Shown here in pieces: positions 30,909-41,430 of a stretch of 43,616 nucleotides of DNA. The position numbers and the translations under genes were made by a program. A model generated the notes under the pieces. That model was not told the DNA's origin. It ran no database searches and was given only the letters and a program-made list of their open reading frames with translations. The DNA comes from Conoideocrella luteorostrata. Lineage: Eukaryota; Ascomycota; Sordariomycetes; Hypocreales; Clavicipitaceae. Location of the stretch: the NCBI GenBank assembly GCA_032433595.1, contig JASWJB010000345.1, positions 1-43,616 of the forward strand, read 5' to 3'. The first letter of the stretch is position 1. The number at the start of each line of letters is the position of its first letter.

Positions 30909-33513
30909 TCACTCCCACAAAGTTTCTAAAAAAACTCCAATATTGAGCTCAAGTCCCGCCACTGCAGGTCCATCTGAATTGGACGGATCGATTACATCCG
31001 ATGTTGCCAATAAATAGTTACCGTCTGACTGTTCGACATTGAGCCCTCTGGGCCATACTTTGACAGTCCCCAGGAGCTTGTCTTGTGGGGTGAAGCACTG
31101 CGCGCAGGATGCGTCGCTACTTTGCCAAGCCTCTTCCTGTTTCCAAGCCATTCGGCTTGGATCAAAACTTGATAGCCTATGAAAGAAACACGTAAGTGAC
31201 GGCATTGTATCCCGAACTTTGTAATACAATATCATCTTTTTGAGACGTGCTATGAACTGTTGTGTTAGCCGTTTCCCATCTTCCATATTACCGGCAAGAA
31301 GCAGGGAAACGGTCAGATTATCAAGCAGTCCTATTTTTGGACCGTTCGATCGCTCGTTTGAGAACGAGATGGTATATAAACCTTCATGTATAGGACAAGG
31401 GAGATGCAGCACATGTGCATCAGCTTGCCAAAGCCTGACACCTGGAGAAAGCGCCGTGAAAAGTTTGTCACAAACCTGATAACCAAGATTAATACCAAAG
31501 AATCCATGAATCTCATGGAAGCACAACTGATGGAGTTGTGATTTGCGGCTTTGTGCGAGGAAGGTATGACTGACGGCAACATTCTGGGATGATCCGTCAC
31601 AGTCGTCATTCCCTCTAGTACAGCGATCATACAATCGCTCTCGAGTGACAGCGGCGAGCGATCCGAGTTCTTCAAAGTCTGGCGCAATCACTCCACACTC
31701 AATGCTTGGGGCGTCTTGCGAGTTGCCGCAGTATGGTGCAGGTGATGGGAAGTGTTGGAGAATAGTTTCCAGAGGTCTTATCTCAATGACGATTGCTGAA
31801 GAAACACATGGGGACTGAAAAGCGATTGAATCTGTGTGAGTATCGAACCTTTTAGTTAATATTTTCAATGCGCTCCATATTGCTGCTATCACATTGTGGA
31901 AGCGACGAGGATCTAAATTGAAGAAGTCCCTTGTCGAGCAATTGTGCTTCTCATGTATTTCAGCCCTGTCCAGCTTGCTGCCTTCGCTTTCACGAACGGT
32001 CCAGATTTTGAGGCAGAAATTGTCATCCAGCTCTTCTTCAAAGCATTTTAACGACAAGGCTGTCGTAGAGGCTTTCATCTCGCACAAATGAGCTCGATTT
32101 TCGGTGCGTCCACTGCTGGTTGCACCATCAGGACATTGCTCCCATGACCGGTGAGACTCAACTTCAGCGTCGGACAATGCAGGATTATTGGTAGTGATCA
32201 TGCGAAAGGGAGATAGAAAAACCTTTGTAGGGCCTTCAGTAATGAATTTGAAGCCTGTGCAACCCAAAGTGGCTTGGATTTCAGATGCAAGACGACGTAT
32301 TGTGAGGAAGAACCGCTCAAAGAGGACAAAGTTAAAAGTATTGCCTTTTCTGTTAGGCTTGACTTCTGCAATGATCTGGTATTTTCGTGTGGGATATTTG
32401 CAAAACCCTGCCTGCATGAGGGTGTCTGTGTAGAACATATGATGCTTCAATGCTAGAATTGACGGGGCGAGGACGTTCGCCGTCCTTGTTCCACTCTGAG
32501 ACGTCGCGGCTGCGGTCGTGAAAAGCCTGCTATTCGATTGAATTGATATCTCTCCTTCGGAAGATATGGCAATGCAACCACAAGAGGATTTGGGGAAGGC
32601 GTCGCCAGTCTGCAATATGGCAGTTCGAACAGCATCATCCAAGCTTGAACCGGCACTGTAGTATGCAGCAATCTTCCCGGCTGTCGTGGTTTGCAGAATA
32701 GCCTCTCCAGATCCACTGCTGTATATATAAGTTAGCTTGTTAAGTTCACCGGGACTTTTCTTGGACATGGTCTTTTGGACCAGGTTGCCTACCAAACAAT
32801 TGCCACGTTCCTGTCGGCCCAGATGCCCGCGCCAACAATTGCCGTATCGCCAAGGCGCCCGCTCAGCTTGAACGTCAGCCCTCCAGTCGTGTTCGCTGCT
32901 GCGAGGTCGCCGTTTATATCTATTGCCACGGCTCCCGCTGTGCCATGATCTTCAATGATAGCCCTGACTCTGGATATATTCGCTTCCCAGTATGTTCTTC
33001 GTCTATCCGTGGTGAAGTAGTCGTTATCGACAATGACCAAGCCTTCTTCCGCAGCCATATCATCTGCTGTCGTGCCAAAGATTAAACATGGCACAGGACG
33101 ACGCATCAGGGTTGATGCAAGGCGAATTGGATTCTTGGTGCGTTGCAAGCCAGTAACAGCCCGGTACTTGGAGGTGCTGCCGTCGACAATACCCGCCTCG
33201 AGCTTCAAGACGCCAGCCAAACATTAGCTCACGCTACACATGCGCAGACCCGTTTCCAGTAAAACGAACTTACTTCATGAATGCCATCGATGTTTAGCGC
33301 CGAGCCGCGTCCTGCATTGATATCAGGATAGTCCTCCAGAGATGCAACGACTTCAGTAACGACAGTAATCGCTGAGGCGCCGCCTGCCAACGCAGTTTCA
33401 GCAGTTTTCAGGATTTCTTGCAAGAAAATACACAGATTTTCGTGAGAATTGTCATCCCCGATCCACGAATCTGCCGCACCGCCGTGCAAGGCGATTGCCC
33501 ATGTATTTCTCAT
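30909..33513 (-). CDS. Isoaspartyl peptidase/asparaginase-type Ntn hydrolase with long C-terminal extension
   Basis: Three exons on the minus strand: 33274-33513, 32793-33202 and 30909-32718, giving 819 aa; introns of 71 and 74 bp keep frame. Start: ATG 33513, immediately before the conserved WAIALHGGA. Residues about 1-290 are a complete Ntn asparaginase-2 domain: HGGA, NAGRGSALN, LEAGIVDG, autocleavage site with nucleophile Thr168 in DHGTAGAVAID, NTTGG, and GRLGDTAIVGAG. Residues about 300-819 (HHMFYTDTLMQAGFCKYP, WQADAHVLHLPCPIHEG) are one open exon that I cannot assign. Usual family members are about 300-350 aa, so the extension more than doubles it. Known role: hydrolysis of beta-aspartyl peptides or Asn after self-cleavage. 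Divergent from the ATP-grasp gene. Confidence 0.82.
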
Positions 33514-33881
33514 GACGCTTGGTATCGCGCTGTTGACCCACCAATGGTGCAAAGAGAATCCAAAACCACTTGAATAGATTTGGGGTAAATAGGAGGAGTT
33601 ACGAATCTTTGTGATGCGTATCGTGAAGTAAAGCCATGTTTTACTGCCCAAAGGTCATTCATTGGATTATCTGCCTTGATCCGCGGTTTGCAGTGGACCC
33701 GAAGCCTAGTCAAGGCCAACCTCTCGATGAGGCCACCCACAAAACGGGGTGGCACGCTCCAATTTGATCCGTTGCGTCATGTCCAATACGATGAACGTCG
33801 ATACGGGCTCTCTCGGCGATGAATGGCCTGACTCAGATCCATGTCACTTTCGTGGCCTTGTAGTTTATATTACTGGCCCTA
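33514..33881. promoter_or_regulatory. Bidirectional promoter, Ntn hydrolase / ATP-grasp ligase
   Basis: A 368-bp gap between two divergent starts, so the two genes are probably co-expressed. GTGGCCTT at 33852-33859 is also found in both copies of the 62-bp repeat upstream of the kinase gene. A TATA-like TTTATATT lies at 33864-33871, only about 11-18 bp before the ATG at 33882; a later ATG at 33969 would fit it better. Confidence 0.5.
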
Positions 33882-35849
33882 ATGGCTCGCAACTATGACG
33901 GCAACACCGAGCTAACATCTCGTGGTTACCATAGTACTCCGACCATCTCCTGCTCTCTGCTCGAAACCATGACCAACTCGTCACCTGCGGCAAATTACCT
34001 TTTCCATGTTGTCATAAATGACATCGAACAGCATTTCGTCAAAGTTGAGCTGCATTTGCAGCATCTCCCTGACGTGCAAGCGCTGCTGAGCCTGCTTCAG
34101 AATGATATATCACACCCCCACGCCGCTACGGACATGCAAGCGTTGGAACAGCACCTTTCCACGTTAAGCGGAAGCCGATCGGCTGCTGTGGTGCTAATTG
34201 GATCAAAAAGTGAGGGATGGTTAACCAGGGCAGATATAACGACTTATCGCCTCCAGAATATCCCAGAATTTCCATCAATTTACGACTTGAAGCCCCCATC
34301 CACGAATGTGACGTCCATGCTGAAGCCGTCACAAATCGGCCAAGTTTACAAAGACATCGTGAAGGATTTGTTCTCTTCAGCTATCAGCGCTATCGTTGTT
34401 GAGGGATCTGATCCGAAAGATCTTCAGTCTCTCTTAAATCAGCTTTCTGAAAAACTATCCCGCAATCTTAATATTCCGTTGACGGTCCCTCAGCATACTT
34501 TCAACAAGGTCATTGGTGTTGTCGGTGGAGGTTATAGCCCTGCCTTTCGCATCGACATGTTTAAGGCTGCGGCGGCAGCCAGACTGCATCTGGTGATTAT
34601 GGATGATCCGACACACTGGTTGAATTCATGGAAACATCCTGCCGTAAGTTTTGTGCCCATTGATTTGGCTCTGGACGATGGACTTTGCGATCGATTGATT
34701 GCCGCTTGCCAATCTTATGGGCAAGAAATACATGGAGTAACTACCTTTTCCGATTATTATCGCACTGTGACAGCCAGCCTCGCTGTAGGTCTTGGTTTGC
34801 AGACCGATTCTCCCGATGCGCTGGATATTTGTGTTCGTAAAGACAAGTTTCGCCGGCTCTTCCCGATCGAGAATTACAAATCATTCTGCTGCTCTTCCGT
34901 GGAAGACCTTGAGAGACATACCCACGAATTAGCAGGTTCCTTTCCAGTGATCATCAAACCTCGCAGTGGTGGAAACTCTGCTGGGGTGCACAAAATTGAC
35001 TCTCTGGGAGAGCTCATGCTGTTGGTCAAGGCCCAAAGTCGTCTTAGTTCCGAAATCCTGGTGGAAAAATATATCGACGGTCCCGAGTTCGATATCAATA
35101 TCGTTCTGATAGATGGAAGTATCGTTTTTCATGACATCAACGATGCCTCACCTTGTTCTGCAGAGCGTAATGGGCGCATAAACCAGCCAGCCTCCTTCAT
35201 AGAGGACAAGATGATCTGGCCGTCCATGCTACCATTATCCGAGCAACTTCTCGTGAAGCGGAAAGCACAAGAAACCGCCACGAAACTTGGCTTCACCGAT
35301 GGAATATTCCATATGGAGGGTCGTGTCATAGGGTCTTCTATGGCGTGGAGCCTCTCGACATCAAGACAGACGCCAAAATTTGAATCAATCGACAATCAAC
35401 CAAAGGAGACGCCACAAGCTATGTTGATAGAAATCAACCCTCGAAGTCCGGGGTACTCTACTCAGGCGGCCTACTCGGCTATGTATGGCGTAGACTATGT
35501 CTTGATCCAGCTGCTTCTTTGCGCGGACGACAAAGAACGTGCCAGGATACTCTCTATTCCCTTTGCGAACCCTAATGATACGTGTGTTATCACCCAGTGT
35601 ATCCATACGCCGCGCGCTGGAATCTTCTACGGAGAGAATATGTTTGATGTCTTGCAACAACAATTCCCTCTAATGATGACGTGTGTGATTTCAACCTATA
35701 CCTTCTTTCGTGATGGTGATGTTGTCAACGACCCGAAGGATAGACCTTCGTGGGTGGCGTTATTCGTTGTCAAGACTGACAACGGCCGTGAGGAAGCAGT
35801 GAAAATATGCGAAGAAATTATAGCAAACATAAAATACGAGATATGTTAG
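33882..35849 (+). CDS. ATP-grasp ligase, carnosine-synthase-like
   Basis: Single exon of 655 aa from ATG 33882; an in-frame ATG at 33969 (MTNSSPAANYLF) would give 626 aa and suits the TATA-like element better. Residues about 1-210 are unassigned. At about 215 VIGVVGGGYSPAF starts the pre-ATP-grasp Rossmann-like domain. The ATP-grasp core follows: VIIKPRSGGNSAGVHKI (nucleotide-binding Lys, Gly-rich loop, about 354-370), LVEKYIDGPEFDINIV (about 393-408), and the metal-binding LIEINPRSPGY (Glu and Asn, about 513-523). The order and the GPEFDINIV and EINPRSPGY motifs match carnosine synthase and bacterial amino-acid ligases. Known chemistry: ATP to ADP with an acyl-phosphate intermediate, forming an amide or dipeptide. 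Substrates are unknown. Confidence 0.87.
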   Translation: MARNYDGNTELTSRGYHSTPTISCSLLETMTNSSPAANYLFHVVINDIEQHFVKVELHLQHLPDVQALLSLLQNDISHPHAATDMQALEQHLSTLSGSRSAAVVLIGSKSEGWLTRADITTYRLQNIPEFPSIYDLKPPSTNVTSMLKPSQIGQVYKDIVKDLFSSAISAIVVEGSDPKDLQSLLNQLSEKLSRNLNIPLTVPQHTFNKVIGVVGGGYSPAFRIDMFKAAAAARLHLVIMDDPTHWLNSWKHPAVSFVPIDLALDDGLCDRLIAACQSYGQEIHGVTTFSDYYRTVTASLAVGLGLQTDSPDALDICVRKDKFRRLFPIENYKSFCCSSVEDLERHTHELAGSFPVIIKPRSGGNSAGVHKIDSLGELMLLVKAQSRLSSEILVEKYIDGPEFDINIVLIDGSIVFHDINDASPCSAERNGRINQPASFIEDKMIWPSMLPLSEQLLVKRKAQETATKLGFTDGIFHMEGRVIGSSMAWSLSTSRQTPKFESIDNQPKETPQAMLIEINPRSPGYSTQAAYSAMYGVDYVLIQLLLCADDKERARILSIPFANPNDTCVITQCIHTPRAGIFYGENMFDVLQQQFPLMMTCVISTYTFFRDGDVVNDPKDRPSWVALFVVKTDNGREEAVKICEEIIANIKYEIC

Positions 35850-36434
35850 AAGTTTAGTCTTTAATCGCATTCATTCTTTATTGCCAGTGTAAATACACCA
35901 TAGTGATCCATTCTGTACAATCAACGTAGCTGAATGAGCAAGACATGACGTGGTTGCATGAGTTTCCTCTAGCCACTTCATCCTGTTACATAGAACATTG
36001 CAGCAAACCGACCATCAAGCAGCAGAGCAGCTAGTAAAGGACAAGGTAGTGATAGGAGTTGTACTCATAACTACTTTAGTTAGTGGAGATCAAATAATTG
36101 AGTCGTTCCCCCTTTTGTTATTGAGAGCAAACACTGTGGCTGATCTCGGAAAACACGTACACGAACGCACGAGAAGGTCCATGAAAAGCAGCTTGAAGGA
36201 AAAGCGAAGATGATTGATTCCTTGGCATCTACCTTAGCGACATGAATCCCTTTTTATTCCTTCGTACGAAGTAGCTAATTTCCACTTTGACCCTGGTCCA
36301 TTCTCCCAAGCGAAATTCCGTCTTTGTGGATGTGCCGGGTCCGTCTATACAGCAGCTAACTAAGCAACATTGAAGTATGCATATGGCGTTGAAGGTTCTC
36401 ATATGCCAGATAAGTATCGTTTCGTTGAAATTTC
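35850..36434. other. Intergenic between convergent ATP-grasp and C2H2 genes
   Basis: 585 bp. A short open frame at about 35998-36213 has no ATG start and no domain. Nothing else seen. Confidence 0.5.
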
Positions 36435-37164
36435 TCACTTTCGCTTTGTCAGCCGGCACGGACGGGGAAACAGGTTATTTCTCATCGTGCAATGTATTCG
36501 ATCGAAATGTGTTTCCTGATTAATTTAAAAATAATGAGATGTGTTTGCTTCAATCTCTTTATTTGCGTTACTTCAAAAGGAAGGGTTAGCCGTGGCCTAG
36601 GTTACTTACCATGTTGTCTTTCCTGCTAAATACTCTCTTACAAAGAGGAAATCGACATTCAATGGTTGGTTGGTGGGATTTGAGATGTCGCTTGTAGTCT
36701 TTCTGGGTTGCAAAGCCGATTTCAGATTGCTGGCACTGGGGTTTGGAACAGAAGTAGACTTTGACATGGCCACGGAAATGCTTTCGTAAATCGCAGGCCC
36801 GTTCAAACACACGCTTCGAATGACAACCTGGATATGCGCACCGCCAATTGCAAGCGGCGTCCTGATAGCCGATTTCAAACACGTCGTTGGGAAGCGACTC
36901 ATCGGGGGGCGGGCAGAAGGTTTGTTCATACAGTGGATCATCTTCCGGAGACTTGTACAACGAGAAGGGCGCAGCCTTGATGTCCGGACCCAACTCCCAG
37001 ATTGGATATTCCTGATGGCTCGTGATTTGTGATGTCTTTGAAAGCGGATTATGCTGTGGAATCGTATCAGCTTCGAGCAATAGCATGGCAAGACTAAGCT
37101 CTTGACAGGCCGTGAAAGCTGTTTCAGCTTCAGGTATAGACGCAATATCACCGAATTCGTTCAT
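36435..37164 (-). CDS. C2H2 zinc-finger transcription factor
   Basis: Two exons on the minus strand: 36610-37164 and 36435-36515, giving 211 aa. The 94-bp intron lies inside the third finger; only after splicing does it read CRFPLCKRVFSRKDNMETH followed by FDRIH, a full C2H2 unit. The other fingers are WRCAYPGCHSKRVFERACDL with RKHFRGH, and YFCSKPQCQQSEIGF with KRHLKSH. The last exon ends in a basic tail (RPCRLTKRK). An ATG at 37275 is in frame upstream and would add 37 hydrophobic residues that do not fit a nuclear protein, so I use 37164 (MNEFGDIASIPEAE). Its place between the ATP-grasp ligase and the exporter suggests a cluster-specific regulator. Confidence 0.8.
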
Positions 37165-38559
37165 AGTGCCTTTCACAGTATTAACTAAACAAAGAGTATG
37201 CGAGCAAGTAGAAGCTTTGTATACAATACGGCTAATTGCGATTGTAAGGTTAAAGTCCAAGAAATTTAGTCTCATAGCAGAGAAATACCTTATCTGCGAA
37301 CTGTGTAGTGTATATAACGTATGTTAGATTTGATTGGAACGATCCAGCAACTTGACTCATGTATCCTGGTTCCGCAATTCTTTGGTCGTGGAGAGACCCC
37401 TATGTCTTGCCATACCTTTGAGTCATTCTGTTTTTCCGCAGACAATGTGATCCTAATCCTCATTTTTAACCTTCCTTCATTCGGGAGTACTTCGTTATAC
37501 TTGAACGGATTGATCCTGACTGTGACCGAGCTAACGCGTTGACTGATACGTTGGCTACGGGTAGCTGCTAGAGCTCTAAAAGAGCTACAAGAATGGATTT
37601 TCGTTTCGTGAGTGTGTTTTTTGAGCTGGATTCGTTATGTTGATCAGTTCAGACACGGGGAGAGTGGGTCCAAAACTCGGAGTTCGTATGCTGCCATAAT
37701 GCAACATCAGACCCAGAGCTTGATTTAGAGAAGCCCGAGTATTATTACGAAGCCAGGGTCTGAGCACCGGGCGATGACTCCGATACCGCAGGGCTGAGCA
37801 CATCCATATTAAATGCGGTGAACACATAGTATTCATTACGTGTCGCCCGACTTCTCTTAGCGTTCATGATTATTATGGCTGTTTTAAGACATGGGTCCAT
37901 GGAGATACAGCTTCAACCGGGCGAACTTGAAACGAAGGATCGATAAAGATACTTGATGCGTGCACGGTACTTACAAAGAAATTTGGGGGGCAAAGCGTCT
38001 TTAGTTAGTCCCGCTCGACGGCTAATGATGGAAGTCGGAGAAAGCAGGAGATAATCCTGTGTCACAAAATTTAGCAAAAGATGAAGCTCCACACTACTAG
38101 TGTGGATTATGCAATTTATATTGCCCGTGAGACAGGAGATAATCCTGCATTCACTAAGGATCCCGCCCGACTGGCAAAGAAGATTACAAACCCCATACAG
38201 TGGCTCTCGGGACGTGCCTATTATTTCCTCTGAATATTTCTGTTCACCGCCGCTTAGCAAAGATTATAGTTGATTATTAATACCATTCTGGATCCCCCTC
38301 TAGCTGATATTATTTAGCCTGTTACACCTTAGGATTAGTCGTGAAACTCCCATTATTGCTTCAATCGGCGGCGAATGCATCAAGACTGGGAGGGCCTAGT
38401 AGTATACTCCAACACGTCCCCGTCGCCTCACTACTCCTTATCTCACTCTGCACAGCCGCTCATCTAAGTCTTGTTACGTGTCTCTCCCTGTTGTTTCGGT
38501 ACCTACACATAGTTGCCGGCGCTGTTCCTTGCTGTGAAGCCACCAGCATGAGATAGAAT
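37165..38559. promoter_or_regulatory. Divergent promoter region, C2H2 factor / MFS exporter
   Basis: 1.4 kb between divergent starts. It holds the fold-back sequence at 38044-38148. Other open frames (37585-37836 and 37913-38260 on the minus strand) look accidental. Confidence 0.5.
38044..38148. repeat. Fold-back element with three nested palindromes
   Basis: CAGGAGATAATCCTG occurs exactly twice (38045-38059 and 38133-38147). Each copy is a palindrome apart from its GATAA centre. Midway lies CCACACTACTAGTGTGG (38089-38105), with 8-bp arms around one base. The centres are 45 and 43 bp apart, so the whole 105 bp is one imperfect inverted repeat: GCAGGA...TCCTGT plus TCAC on the left pairs with GTGA plus ACAGGA...TCCTGC on the right. 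It lies about 410 bp before the exporter's ATG. Confidence 0.85.
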
Positions 38560-40860
38560 ATGCGCTACCCACGCCATCACGATAACGAGGACTCCCATTC
38601 TCAGCTTCTAGAAGAGGATTATGAGCTTCAACGCTATGAGTCAGGCAATTCATCAGGTGCTAATAACCATACACCAAGCGCCAACGGCTCCAGCAATGAA
38701 GAACTCGGCTTGAATCAAGCAGATTTTACAAACAAGGTCTCAAAATCAACCTTTTTCATCATAGTAGCAGGTGCGCATATCATGAGCAATGGATGGAAGT
38801 ACCTCTTTCAGGGACAAATATAGCTAACGTCGCCAACTCAGCTATTCTCTTATCTAATTTCGTGAGTATTTTCCACGTACCGACAAGCATGCGAGAACCT
38901 TCGCTTACCACTAACTAATGTTAGTCTGCCGCCGTAGACACTGGACTGTCAGCTTCCACGCATACAACAGTAGCAGCCTCCTTCAACCACACGAACTTGC
39001 AAGCCTGGCCAGTTAACGCCTTTGTTCTCGCATCGATGATTGTGCAGCCACTATATGGGAGGTTTTCAGACGTAATGGGCCGCAAAATACCATATGTTAC
39101 CGCGTCTTGTCTTTTCTCATTGGGTATAGCAGCGAGCTCCGTCGCCCCTACCTGGGAAGTGTTGATAGCCGCTCGGGCATTATGTGGCATTGGCTCTGCA
39201 GGCGTCACGACTATGGGTATGCATTTAACGTTCTTAAAAATCTTCCCGTGGCTGACCAGCGATATCAACTAGGATCTGTTGTTCTCACCGACACAGTTGG
39301 CTTATCTAAACGTGGATACTACCAATCACTCAATTATGCTGTGTACGGCGGAGGAACTGCGTGAGTCCAATCCCTTCTTAAGTTTCTTCAGCCTGAAATT
39401 ATTGCATTAACATCATTAAAACTAATTCCTGACAGACTTGGTTCTGCATGTGGAGGAAGCATTGTAGAACTACTTGGTTGGGGTTGGATTTATAAGGTAA
39501 GTCAGCACTGCATATCTTGTCAATATATGACGCATAAGAAAGCAGAAAAAATATAGCAGAACAGGTTCATAATTTAACAGTGGAATAAGTTGCAACTCCC
39601 GATAACTCTGCTGGCATTGAGCCTCTTATCTTGGGTCATCCCGGCCAAATTAGAACCCGTTGTGCAGTCTCAAAAGCATCGTCTACCTCTAAAGTCTATA
39701 CTTCGTAACTTCGATTGGCAGGGCTCTATATACTTGGTACGTCTTTTGAACTTGTAGATGGTATGGAGCCCAACTAGAGGATTCGTTTTCTGATCTGTCT
39801 CTAGATGGTTACGCTCTTGTGTCTGTTTATTCTCCTGACTATGGGCGGCAACCTTTATCCATGGGGCCATCCCTTTGTGCTCCTGGCAGCCATAGCTACT
39901 GTAATTGCTGCTGGCTTGTTTATTTTCACTGAGAAGAAGAAAGAGTATGCGGTCTTGCCGTTGTACTTACTTATGAATTTCCCCTCTCGAAACGTAATGT
40001 TAACAGGGTTTTTAACTTCCTTTATCAACTACAGCGTCCGTTCCCCCCCTTTTGAATATATAAAGATGACGTTATTGATGGATCTTCCAGGTTCTATATA
40101 ATACAACCCTTTTTTTTCAAACAGTTCTCCTTGATTCGGTTCATACCGCCGGGTTTCGACTTCTCATTCCGTCAGTCTCTTATACTCTAGCAAGCTGCCT
40201 CACTGGAGTCATCATCGCCAGACGTAAGAGCCCGCTGCTTACTCTGAGGCTGGGTCAACTGTTTCTCTGTCTAGGCACGATAGGCCTGGTCGTAATGGCC
40301 TCAGCATTTCGTACAGTGTCAATAGCTGGCTGGACGTACAATATCATGTTATCTATACCGATTATTGGGGTAGGCATGCTAGCCTCAAGTACCGTTCTTA
40401 CACTATTGCATGTCACCCCAAGTGCCGACCAGGCTGTTGCAACCGGCGGGCTTATAATGGTTAGATCTTTGGGCGTCTTTACTGCGACAGCCATTAGTGG
40501 TGCCATTCTGCAGAACATCTTCTTACTGGTTCTTCGGCCGCAGCAATTGGACAAAGAATCGGCTCTAGTAAGTCCAGCAAGGAACATTCGGCCGCGTATA
40601 CTTTCACCGTAATCATGTGCTTACCCAGTCTATTTAAGTCTGTTGAAGCTGTTCGCGAGGATGCTTCAAAGCTTCTAGAAATGGCTGAACCGCTAAAGTC
40701 ACAAGGTTTGTGTTTACTCTTCTTAATAGAAATGATAGGAGTTAACTTTACAATAGTTATTGCATCATATGAAAAAGCCTTCACAGCAGTATATGGGACC
40801 TGTGCAGTGGCAGCTATTATATTGATCGCATCCCTATCATGTATACAGCGTGTATTATAG
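38560..40860 (+). CDS. MFS exporter, DHA2/14-TM type
   Basis: Ten exons: 38560-38770, 38842-38861, 38925-39216, 39273-39360, 39436-39496, 39581-39736, 39805-40035, 40091-40567, 40639-40705 and 40757-40860, giving 568 aa; all joins keep frame. Exon 2 has only 20 nt. Two splice sites are less usual: donor GTCCGT at 40036 and acceptor TTTAAG at 40638. The N-terminus of about 65 residues is hydrophilic. Motif A is GRFSDVMGRK between TM2 and TM3; ARALCGIGSAGV and YAVYGGGTALGSACGG follow. About 14 membrane spans are expected, as in the DHA2 drug:H+ antiporter and vacuolar basic amino acid transporter branch. Likely role: export or vacuolar storage of the cluster product. The join after IYK (KWNKLQLP) is less certain. 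Confidence 0.82.
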
Positions 40861-41280
40861 ACAGATCTGATCTGAATAATTAGTATGCCAGTAAGTCCAT
40901 GCGCGTGCCAGTTTGGACGAGGCGTGTTACGATAAGATTCGTTGGCTGTGTGGGTGGATTAGTCATACACGCAAGTGGGACCTACAGGCACACTACGGCC
41001 CCTTTTCTATAGCTAGATAAAGTATCATACATACAACAACAATAGAAACATTTATCTTGCAATTCCAGCACGTAACAAGGCGAGTGGATGCTCATTAAAG
41101 TTGTGGATAAAGTTGTGGATTGACAGTGCATCTGGACAACGTGGCAGCAGGAAACCCAGACCACAAACAAACCTGACCAGGGGCGAGCATGAAGGGCCTC
41201 GCAATCGGTATGCGACGCCCGGTAGGGCAGGGAGGCTCCTCTCGGCCCACAGGGGGTGGGTGTTTGGGTTTGTAGGCTAT
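40861..41280. other. Intergenic, nothing recognised
   Basis: 3' flank of the exporter. Two short copies of AAAGTTGTGGAT lie side by side at about 41097-41120. No gene supported. Confidence 0.45.
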
Positions 41281-41430
41281 TGACAGGTACGCTGCGGATC
41301 GGGAAGTGGCGGATGCTGAGTGCATGGATGAGAAGTTGCAATGTCGCCGGGATACTGACAGGTACGCTGCGGATCGGGAAGTGGCGGATTCTGAGTGCAT
41401 GGATGAGAAGTTGCAATGTCGCTGGGATAG
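41281..41430. repeat. 75-bp tandem duplication (two copies)
   Basis: 41281-41355 and 41356-41430 are tandem copies starting TGACAGGTACGCTGCGGATC, with three differences. The unit is a multiple of three and both strands stay open through it, but no protein family is recognisable. Confidence 0.9.

Noticed and set aside
28100..40860. The right block as a standard PKS/NRPS cluster
   Set aside because: No ketosynthase, condensation, adenylation or carrier domain is visible in any frame; the activating enzymes are of AsnRS-like and ATP-grasp types.
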